A stretch of DNA of 64,000 nt. Source: Candidula unifasciata. Its lineage: Eukaryota; Mollusca; Gastropoda; Stylommatophora; Geomitridae. The DNA lies in the NCBI GenBank assembly GCA_905116865.2, contig CAJHNH020000802.1, positions 193,501 to 257,500 on the forward strand. Direction: 5' to 3'. Every line of letters starts with the position of its first letter. Position 1 is the first letter of the stretch. The translations under genes were made by a program, and so were the position numbers. The notes below the pieces were generated by a model, which worked only from the letters and a program-made list of their open reading frames with translations, ran no database searches and was not told the DNA's origin. Shown one piece after another: positions 56,480 to 64,000 of this stretch.

Positions 56480-57788
56480 CAGGAGAACCTCGCTTAACGA
56501 GCACCTTTCATAACGAGTAATTCGCATAACGAGCAAAACAAATTGTAAAAAAATGACTTGGTTAATGAGTGACGTTTCGCATAACAACTGGCGAGGAGAG
56601 GGGAAGTCCTGGATTGTGCGCATGTTACATCAGTCTGTGTTTAGCACTCGTTCCAGTAGCATAGTAGTGTCGCTTGTAATCACACATTTTCTCGAACTTG
56701 TGACTTATTGTGATAAATGTACATGAATCCTCCAGGCCTACAAGATGATCTCTGAAGAATTTAAGTTCATCAAGATCCAGTTTCTGCCTCCCAACACCAC
56801 CACTCCGTTACTTCAGCCCGTTGACCAGCAAGTTATTTATAACTTTTAGAAGCTCTATACTAAAGCATTCTTCGAGCATTGTTTTCGGGTGACTGAAGGG
56901 ACCAGCCTCACTCTTTTGAAAAAATCACTTCCACATCGTTGCCTGCCTCAAGATGATAGACAAAGCGGGGGAGGGGGTTGTCAAGAGAACCCTAACTTCT
57001 GCTTGGAAGAAGCTTTGGCCGGAGAGCGTTGTCGATTTGTGACTTTGAAGGATTCGAGACAGTACCTCTGAAACCTTTAGTCAACGAGATTGTGTCTGTG
57101 GCCACTATCATGGAATTGTGGATGGATAACAGTGATATCGAAGAGCTTGTGGAAGAGCACAGCAAAGAGCTGACCACCCAAGAGCTTATGGAGTTGCATT
57201 GTGTTTTTCACAGCAAGAAATTTTGGAGCAAAGTTTGTCAGAGGAGGAGGTAACAGAAAAGCAACAATCTTCCGGCGAAATAAGAGAAATGCTGAAAGCA
57301 TGGCAAACTGTTGCATCTTATATTGAGAAGCATCACCCTAATAAGGAAGTGGCTATGCGCGTTGCAAATTTATTTATTGATAATGTATTGTCGCATTTTC
57401 GCTAAATGTTGAAGCGTCGGCAAAAACTAATGTCTCTGGGCACCTTTCAAGTAAAAAAAATAATTAGCTATGTATCATAATTATTTCGACTTTTTTTTTT
57501 CTGCAAATCGAATTATGCGACAAATCGAATTTGCACTCCAAGTGGGTTCGTTCCGCGTTTGAAGAAAAGATGAAGATGATTCACTGTCCTTAACAATATG
57601 TATATAATTTTCTTTGAATAAACGTTATACATAGCATTTTGTTAGTTTTTTTTTTTTTTGTTTTTGACATGGAACACATTATCGTATTTTACATTAATTT
57701 AAATGAGAAAAATGGTTTCGTATAACGAGTATTTCGCTTAACAAGTATGATTCTAGAACGATTATGCTCGTTAAGCGAGGTTCCACTG
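56480..57788 (+). mobile_element. Tigger/pogo-type DNA transposon, internally deleted
   Basis: Terminal inverted repeats of about 24 bp: left CAGGAGAACCTCGCTTAACG, right (reverse complement) CAGTGGAACCTCGCTTAACG. Each is flanked by TA (56478-56479 and 57789-57790). Subterminal CGTATAACGAGTA/CATAACGAGTA repeats lie inside both ends. This matches the Tc1/mariner-superfamily Tigger group in structure. At 1.3 kb it is about half full length. The transposase N-terminal part is gone. Confidence 0.88.
56735..57402 (+). pseudogene. Tigger-like transposase C-terminal remnant
   Basis: In order across three frames: FLPPNTTTPLLQPVDQQVI (the PPNTT..QP.DQGVI block before the last catalytic Asp region), a KALYT-like LYTKAFFEHCF, then DFEGFETVPLKPLVNEIVSVA, DNSDIEELVEEHSKELT and EIREMLKAWQTVASYIEKHHPNK. 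A stop follows the DQQVIYNF segment, and at least two frameshifts occur. The enzyme would cut and paste the element; this copy cannot. Confidence 0.8.
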
Positions 57789-57790
57789 TA

Positions 57791-58090
57791 TGATCTGTTT
57801 ACTGCATAGAGATATTCAAATATCTGCGCACTCCTGATGGTTTCAAAGTTTAGAAAGTAGAAATGCCAGAATAAATTGGGAGATATCACACAGTAAAAAC
57901 TAGCATTTGCTGTTGAGTTGAGGAGAATAGTTAGATGATAATATTGCTGTTAAAGAGAATAGTTAGATGATAAGCTCCTACCAAGTTATTGGACAGCGTC
58001 AAAGTAAAATCAAAGACCAAAATAATCATCAGTCCCGGCTAGACATTAACTACAGCAGCATATAATACATTTCTTCTGTAGACATCAATT
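57791..58090. other. No recognisable feature
   Basis: Intron of gene A. Nothing supported. Confidence 0.4.
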
Positions 58091-58175
58091 TAATATTTGG
58101 AAACACGGAGGAGGTGCAGGAGATGGAGGACGAGGATGAGGAGATGGAGCAAGAGATGGAGGAGGAGGGGGGGGG

Positions 58176-58391
58176 GAGAAGAAGAAGAAGAAGAAGAAGA
58201 AGAAGAAGAAGAAGAAGAAGAAGAAGAAGAAAAAGAAGAAGAAGAAGAAGAAGAAGAAGAAGAAGAAGAAGAAGAAGAAGAAGAAGAAGAAGAAGAAGAA
58301 GAAGAAGAAGAAGAAGAAGAAGAAGAAGAAGAAGAAGAAGAAGAAGAAGAAGAAGAAAAAGAAAAAGAAAAAGAAGAAGAAGAAGAAGAAG

Positions 58392-58450
<59 letters not shown>
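58176..58450. repeat. (GAA)n(CAA)n microsatellite
   Basis: About 215 bp GAA then about 60 bp CAA. On gene A's strand this is (TTG)n(TTC)n starting about 90 nt after the donor of the exon at 58543-58588. It explains the poly-Glu, poly-Arg and poly-Phe ORFs. Confidence 0.97.
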
Positions 58451-58542
58451 CTAGAACAACACCAACAACAAAAACAAGTAGAAAAAAGGAAAAAGAAAAA
58501 GGTTGTTGATGATGATGATGATGAACAGCTCAACCCCTTTAC

Positions 58543-58588
58543 CTCTTATGCTCTTCCTGCGGAGTCTTAGTCTCGTCCAGTTTAATAG
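58543..58588 (-). CDS. Gene A cytoplasmic exon, 46 bp
   Basis: Minus-strand exon with a strong acceptor (TTTCATCTTCCTGTAG) and donor (AAGAG|GTAAAG). Phase 1 in matches the transmembrane exon (phase 1 out), and phase 2 out matches the exon at 55302. It reads (A)IKLDETKTPQEEHK, a hydrophilic cytoplasmic segment. It is too short for ORF listing and was found from its splice signals. The chance of three exons agreeing in phase is modest (about one in nine), so strong splice sites carry most of the weight. Confidence 0.55.
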
Positions 58589-58904
58589 CTACAGGAAGAT
58601 GAAAGAAAACATGAGCATGAGACTGACAACTAAATCAACCGTTCCTCGCATTTCGTTTATATGAGAGGCATACACGACATAATATAACTAACAATGTATG
58701 TCGGCTGCTCATTAGTATTCTATAGGTCTGTTTCATCGGTGCCTATAGATTTTCAGCGAATGAACAAATGTTGTAATTATCAACACATCCTTAGCCATCA
58801 CAACAAACACATGCTTCCACGGTCAAACTGTCTAGCATCTTCTCTTCCGGTCACGATTTGCCTCCGCCTTTCTTTGACGAAAGAATTTTAGGAGCGACTA
58901 TTGG

Positions 58905-59740
58905 GTTCCCACTAGCAGATCCATGAAAACAGTTCCCATGTCGACCTCCTTGAGACTATCTATGTTCCCACTAGCAGATCCATGAAAACAGTTCCCATGT
59001 CGACCTCTTTGAGACTTTCTATGCTCCCACTAGCAGATCCATATAAACATTTCCCATGTCGACCTCTTTGAGACTATCTATGTTCCCACTAGCAGATCCA
59101 TGAAAACAGTTCCCATGTCGACCTCTTTGAGACTAACTAGGTTCCCACTAGCAGAACCATGAAAACAGTTCCCATGTCGACCTCTTTGAGACTAACTAGG
59201 TTCCCACTTGCAGAACCATGAAAACAGTTCCAATGTCGACCTCCTTGAGACTAACTAGGTTCCCACTAGCCGATCCATGAAAACAGTACCCATGTCGACC
59301 TCCTTGAGACTAACTAGGTTCCCACTAGCAGATCCATGAAAACAGTTCCCATGTCGACGTCCTTGAAACTAACTAGGTTCCCACTAGCAGATCCATGAAA
59401 ACAGTTTCCATGTCGACCTCCTTGAGACTAACTAGGTTCCCACTAGCAGATCCATGAAAACAGTTCCCATGTCGACCTCCTTGAGACTAACTAGGTTCCC
59501 ACTAGCAGATCCATGAAAACAGTTTCCATGTCGACTTCCTTGAGACTAACTAGGTTCCCACTAGCCGATCCATGAAAACAGTTCCGATGTCGACCTCCTT
59601 GAGACTAACTAGGCTCCCACTAGCACATCCATGAAAACAGTTCCCATCTCGACCTCCTTGAGACTAACTAGGTTTTCACTATCAGATCCATAAAAAGAGT
59701 TACCATGTCGACCGTCTGGCGACTAACTGGGTTCTCACAG
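58905..59740. repeat. 59-bp minisatellite, 14 copies
   Basis: The unit contains CCACTAGCAGATCCATGAAA, ACAGTTCCCATGTCGACCTC and CTTGAGACTAACTAGGTTC. Intronic to gene A. The leftmost copies carry ATCTATGTTC in place of AACTAGGTTC. Confidence 0.95.
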
Positions 59741-60124
59741 GACAGTGCTGAACTAACACTGTTCACATAATCACATCGTACGACTAACACCGATAACCGT
59801 CAACAACACGTTAAAAGTCCTCTCTATAATCGTGCATCAAGTCTATTTGTCGGGACAAAACACAGTATGACGATGAAAGTGAATTGGTGATTACCGAGCT
59901 GCTGTCCGTCTAATACTACCCCAAGTTACTCACCGATCTGCCTCCAAGGCGGTGTCACCTTTAAGGGGAACACCTAGTCTCGACTTGACCCGAGTAAACA
60001 ACATCAACACTTAAGGCCTACGAGTCCATTCCTAGAGTCACCAGTAGCTTTTAATAATCTTCTGGGTTATGTGCACACACTTTGGGTCACCAATAACCTA
60101 TACATAATAACTGACTAGAGACAT
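59741..60124. other. No recognisable feature
   Basis: Nothing supported. Confidence 0.4.
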
Positions 60125-60715
60125 TGCCCCCAGCCCACCAAATCTCCCGACACACCAAATCTCCCGACACACCAAATCTCCCGATACACCAAATCTCCCG
60201 ACACACCAAATCTCCCGACACACTGTCGCATTCAGAGTCCCTACACCAGAACTGACAAGAGACCCTGCCCCTGGCACACCAAGTCTCCCTGCCCCCGGCA
60301 CACCAAGTCTCCCTGCCTCTGGCACACCAAGTCTCCCTGCCCCGGCACACCAAGTCTCCCTGCCCCCGTCACACCAAGTCTCCCTGCCTCTGGCACACCA
60401 AGTCTCCCTGCCCCCGGCACATCAAGTCTCCCTGCCCCCGTCACACCAAGTCTCCCTGCCCCCGGCACACCAAATCTCCCTGCCCCCGGCACACCAAGTC
60501 TCCCTTCTCCCGGCACACAAAGTTTCCTGACACACCAAATCTCCCGCACACACAGTGGCAGTTAGAGTCCCTACACCAGAACTGACAGAGACCCTGCCCC
60601 CGGCACACCAAGTCTCCCTGCCTCTGGCACACCAAGTCTCCCTGCCCCCGGCACACCAAGTCTCCCTGCCCCCGGCACACCAAGTCTCCCTGCCCCCGGC
60701 ACACCAAATTTCCTG
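60125..60715. repeat. 24-bp and 17-bp minisatellite with block duplication
   Basis: Units CTCCCTGCCCCCGGCACACC+AAGT (24 bp) and CTCCCGACACACCAAAT (17 bp). The segment GAGTCCCTACACCAGAACTG, followed by the array, occurs at about 60236 and 60567, a larger duplicated block of about 330 bp. Confidence 0.95.
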
Positions 60716-61414
60716 CAAGTCAGAATCCGAAAAGTAACGATCAGTCCTTGTAATAGGAATATAAGGGTTGGGCTCTCCTCGCCTTGCCCCTATTAAAAAA
60801 ACTCAACTGGAGCATTCCGAATTATACACCAAGTTCTTCTGAAAAATCTAAGCTTGCACCAGAATAAAATAATTCACATGATTGCTACTCAAATCACACT
60901 CTTACAGACTAAGGGGGCTGACTATTCAACTACTTCGGGTCTCTTCCCAACCGTGGTTGCACGTGGATCTCACGTTATGGCCAACCTTCGGGTTCTTTAC
61001 CTGCCAGTCACACCTCCGTCTCACAATCGCTGCTAGCCGTTAATCTCAAGAAAGCCTGTCTCTCAATTCAACCGTGTGGACCTTTTGCACTCGTCTCTGC
61101 GATCATCTTCATCATCATCCAGTGTCATAAAAAATGGGGTAGGCGATCACGCCTTGACGCCTGGTACTGTTGAAAAGCAAAGTGGATATAGCATACTAGT
61201 CACTTCGCTCTCCTCCCAGCAAACAACACCCAGTAAGTGCTTGTTTGTTGGAAACAGAAACCAGCTGTTGCGTACTCACTGCAGCACTTACACAAGTATT
61301 TTGTTAACTGTCTAGTCTCGTGAATCATGAAAACATAAACAACAAGCATTCAGTCCTGGTGATCAAATACTAAACAAAACACGACAGACACACTGCAAAA
61401 TAATGAAAACATGA
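60716..61414. other. No gene seen
   Basis: Intron of gene A. No supported feature. Confidence 0.4.
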
Positions 61415-61506
61415 ATGGGGGCACTTTGTGTCACCGGGTGATGGTAGCTAGTAGCGACATCCTGGTAGGAGTGAACGTCACTCACTCACTCACTCACTCA
61501 CTCACT
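61415..61506 (+). repeat. Dispersed repeat with (CACT)n tail, copy 2
   Basis: GGGGGCACTTTGTGTCACCG, GTAGCGACATCCTGGTAGGA and (CACT)n at 61469-61506. Related to 4675-4836 and 63350-63515. Confidence 0.6.
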
Positions 61507-61725
61507 AAGTTGACATGTTCATTAGCGGGATGTGTCCATATTGCGCCCTCAGTGATGTTGCTGTAAATATTATTGTCCCAGTCTGCCGAGAGGGAGATAA
61601 CTCCCAGCACCAGTAGTTTGAGCCTGTGTAAGCAGGCTGCATTCTAACTACACGTCCCACGTACAGACAGACAACAGTTGACCCACCCCGGAGCAGACAG
61701 GAAACACACTTTAGGATGCTTTTAC

Positions 61726-61872
61726 CTTTGGCAGTCGACTTTCTCTTAGGTGGCTTTTTTCTTTGAAGCATACACAGCACGACTGTAGCAATAAACACCA
61801 GAATGACAGTGATAAACATAGCAACCCAAATGACTATCTCCACACTGTTGGTCGTGTCTCCCTCAGATAATC
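61726..61872 (-). CDS. Gene A transmembrane exon
   Basis: Minus-strand exon of 147 bp, acceptor TTTCTCTTCACCAG and donor CAAAG|GTAAAA, phase 1 in and 1 out. It reads LSEGDTTNSVE, then a single hydrophobic helix of about 24 residues (IVIWVAMFITVILVFIATVV), a short LCMLQ and a basic stop-transfer stretch (RKKPPKRK). This is the layout of a type I single-pass receptor: extracellular stalk, membrane helix, cytoplasmic start. The open frame runs on past the donor to 61505, but the splice site is good and later residues look random. Ectodomain exons should lie beyond 62 kb, mostly outside the window. Confidence 0.7.
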
Positions 61873-62340
61873 CTGGTGAAGAGAAATACACAAGTTGTTT
61901 TTCAGTAAATCGCCCACCAATGTTTGATGATTCCGTTACAAAAAATGTGTCCGTCTCAAGCTAAAGACATGTTGGTGGTTTTATGATAGGTAAACAGTGT
62001 ACTGAAGAATTCTAGACGTGTATGAAGGTAAATGTATGACTAGAAGAGTCATGGAAACATATCAGTGCTAACAATTACCGTGTCACCAGCAACACATGAA
62101 AGAAATCAAATGCGTCTCATTGTTGGAGGCGTTTTTGTAAAACCCCACGGCTGGCAGCCAAATATAACCCAAGCTATGTGTTGAACAGGATGTATGAAAC
62201 CTGTCTCGGGGTGATGCACTTTGTAGCACTTTGTGTCGCCGGCGTTTGTTTCTTGCTGACAAAGATTACATTCTTGCTGTGCTGTCCTGTGGAGCTGAAC
62301 GTCAGTCAGTAGCAACATTAGATAGCCTAGAGAAGAACAT
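61873..62340. other. No recognisable feature
   Basis: Intron upstream of the gene A transmembrane exon. Confidence 0.4.
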
Positions 62341-62520
62341 ATTGTATTATATGACAGACAACCAAAGAGGTGACTGTACTGCCGGACACACAACCTAGGA
62401 AAGGACTGGACTGTAAGACAGACAACGGAACGAAGTACTGTATTGAAGGATAGACAAAAGAAGAGAGGACTGTACCACAGGACAGCAGAAGAGAGGAATA
62501 CTTTAGGACAGACAAGGGAC
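62340..62520. repeat. Degenerate repeat of about 31 bp, 5-6 copies
   Basis: Repeated GACTGTA..(G)ACAGACAA..GAAGAGAG elements with many changes. It accounts for the 151-codon minus ORF. Confidence 0.6.
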
Positions 62521-63345
62521 CTGTTCACGTTTTCCGGCCCAGGATTAAAGTAACTTGCCATGCCATTCGTGCCTCTTTAGGTCCTTGGACCTCTCTAATG
62601 TGGCGGGAGTGTTATGATATGGCTTGGCTTGGTGTTCGCTCGGCGTCTGTAATATTTGTGGGAGTTTGTTTTGTTGTGAGTCTATTTCAGGCTCTGCCGG
62701 CGCCTTTCAAGTAAGAAATACTGCAGGGAAAAGCGCCGCAGGTGCAACTATTCTTAGCTATCAAAAATGGGATAGTTTTGTATTTTTACGTTCGTTGTGT
62801 TCCCCCCCCCCCTCCCCCACCCCACCCCAACCCCGAGAGAGAAAAAAGCAGTTACAAGGAGCGTATGAAAAATACACATATCGCTGTTTCCATACTCCCG
62901 AAATGTTGCGCGAGTAAAAGAAGGCGAAAATAATCACGCAAACGAGGGCGGATGAATAGGACGGAAACAGAGGCAATTATTGCACCGTTCACAATAAGGA
63001 AAACGGGACTTTCCCCCACAACTTATGAGAGGTCCAGCGAACTAAGGAAGCATGAATGACAAGGTGAGTTTTCTTCATCCTGGGCCTGGAATTCAAGACA
63101 GAATTAGATTCATTTGCAGGGCACCAAAGAGAATATTGCACCGCAAGATAGCTACACCTTTTCCACAAATGTGTACTTGTTTAGTGCAACGATCTTTTCC
63201 AGCACCTTTCCGAACGAATTCATCAAGGTGACCATTTAAATCCTCTCAGTTCTCACAGACCATCGTGAAGACAGTTGTTAACTATTAAAAAAAAAAAAAA
63301 CTTCTCGTCCTGGTTAGGATGAAATGATTCGTTATTTGAAGCCCT
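62521..63345. other. No gene seen
   Basis: A C-rich tract at 62803-62835 and a poly-A run at about 63287-63300. An ATG-bearing AATGACAAG|GTGAGT at about 63052-63068 looks like a plus-strand donor, but nothing else supports an exon. Confidence 0.35.
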
Positions 63346-63349
63346 ACTC

Positions 63350-63515
63350 TGGCTTTTGCCAGAGGCCGCAAAATAGCCTGGCCATAAATATGGCCTAAAG
63401 GCTAAACGCGGTTTCTGGGACGTCTCCACGGTGATCCTCACCCACATGGTGGCACATTGCATCATCGGGTGTTTATCGCTTGTGTGATGTCCTGGTGGGT
63501 AGAAAGTCAGCCCAG
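63350..63515 (+). repeat. Dispersed repeat family, copy 3
   Basis: Contains CATAAATATGGCCTAAAGGC, GGTTTCTGGGACGTCTCC and TGTGATGTCCTGGTGGG, in the same order as 4675-4836. The CACT tail is replaced by AGTCAGCCCAGTCAG. Confidence 0.55.
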
Positions 63516-63524
63516 TCAGTTGCG

Positions 63525-63665
63525 GCGATATGCCAAAGGGAACTAATTGCTCTCACCGTTATGGCAGCAATGGACATGGAACAAAGAATGCAGTACACGA
63601 TATTCAATCATATGATCCTGTCAATGATACAATATGGACTTCGAATACTCACCATATTAAAGTGT
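63525..63665 (+). pseudogene. I-like LINE relic
   Basis: MAAMDMEQRMQYTIFNHMIL then SMIQYGLRILTI matches in pattern MAASNIEQRLLILLFYGLVL and SPIEYALAILTV of the LINE at 42415-44807. No continuation past 63670. Confidence 0.6.
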
Positions 63666-64000
63666 CTGTAACGAGGGGATTCCCAGGAACCCCCCGTATG
63701 AGTGACAGGCCAGTGAGAAAATGGGCTACACCAAATAAACGAAAGTCACTCCGTGCAGAGTGAACAAAGGGTTGGAAGGGTATATGAGAGAACGGCAGTT
63801 GTTGTTGTTGTTGTTGTTGTTTTGTCGTCGCGAAAGCAAGTGGATGGCTGTAGTGTTGAATCCATGACAACGAGCGGTTGCCAAATCTACGTCACGGCAT
63901 GTTCGTTAAAATGAGAAGCCTTGACTGAAGACTAAATACTTGTGTGCTCAGCAAATGATGTTGTCTGCCATACTTTGTGTCATCTAGTTTTATGACGACT
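63666..64000. other. No gene seen; short (GTT)n
   Basis: (GTT)n at 63797-63821. Nothing else supported. Confidence 0.4.

Noticed and set aside
55022..58570. Poly-Lys, poly-Glu and poly-Ser ORFs
   Set aside because: Products of (GAA)n and (CAA)n microsatellites.
63052..63068. Plus-strand first exon ending AATGACAAG|GTGAGT
   Set aside because: Good donor but only four codons, and no supporting promoter or downstream exon in the window.

Overview
This is a window of animal nuclear DNA, most likely from a lophotrochozoan and plausibly a gastropod mollusc. The species guess is inference from overall character. There are no operons or bacterial genes. What is visible: GT-AG exons separated by kilobase introns, several families of non-LTR retrotransposons, a Penelope-like element with a GIY-YIG domain, a Helitron, a Tigger/pogo transposon, tRNA-derived SINEs, and many minisatellites and microsatellites. 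By eye, tandem arrays make up roughly a quarter of the window.

Two host genes can be supported, both on the minus strand. Gene B (30.1 to 11.1 kb) has three exons (30111-29918, 16541-16331, 11451-11155). Their splice phases match exactly (1/0, 0/1, 1/1), and they encode a cysteine-rich, N-glycosylation-rich ectodomain. Its start and end are not seen. Gene A (61.87 to about 51.7 kb) is the 3' part of a single-pass membrane protein: a transmembrane exon (61872-61726), then two very short cytoplasmic exons (58588-58543 and 55302-55246) in matching phases. A terminal exon near 52.2 kb and an AATAAA signal at 51743-51748 are tentative. The transmembrane exon lies upstream of the gene B exons in the direction of transcription, so I treat these as two genes, possibly neighbours of one receptor-like family.

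Layout: 1-11 kb is mostly minisatellites (39, 46, 43, G-rich and 41 bp units). 11-16.5 kb holds gene B exons 3 and 2, separated by a 42-bp array, a 54-bp array that grew inside a LINE reverse-transcriptase relic, and relics of an I-like LINE. 16.6-19.4 kb is an endonuclease-RT LINE split by a 1-kb terminal-inverted-repeat element that carries large hairpins and what looks like a host-type promoter plus first exon. 20-28.1 kb is a CR1/L2-like LINE split by a 6.1-kb LTR retrotransposon on the minus strand that has a Gag-like ORF but no visible pol. 28.7-30.1 kb has a 73-bp array and gene B exon 1. 31-39 kb is dominated by 20, 35, 49 and 21 bp arrays; the 49-bp array carries about two dozen perfect TGACGTCA sites. 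39.2-46.1 kb shows nested retrotransposons with clear target-site duplications: a LINE inside a LINE, and an I-like LINE inside or beside a Penelope-like element. 46.66-48.08 kb is a complete non-autonomous Helitron. 48.4-50.7 kb holds further relics of the I-like LINE. 51-61.9 kb is gene A with its intronic arrays, SINEs and a Tigger-like transposon. 61.9-64 kb has dispersed repeats and another I-like LINE relic.

Most long ORFs here are repeat artefacts. Arrays whose unit is a multiple of three (39, 42, 54, 21, 18 bp) stay open in several frames. The minisatellites are not inert background: one duplicates a splice donor, one carries CRE-type sites upstream of or within gene B, and one is made of a reverse-transcriptase coding motif.
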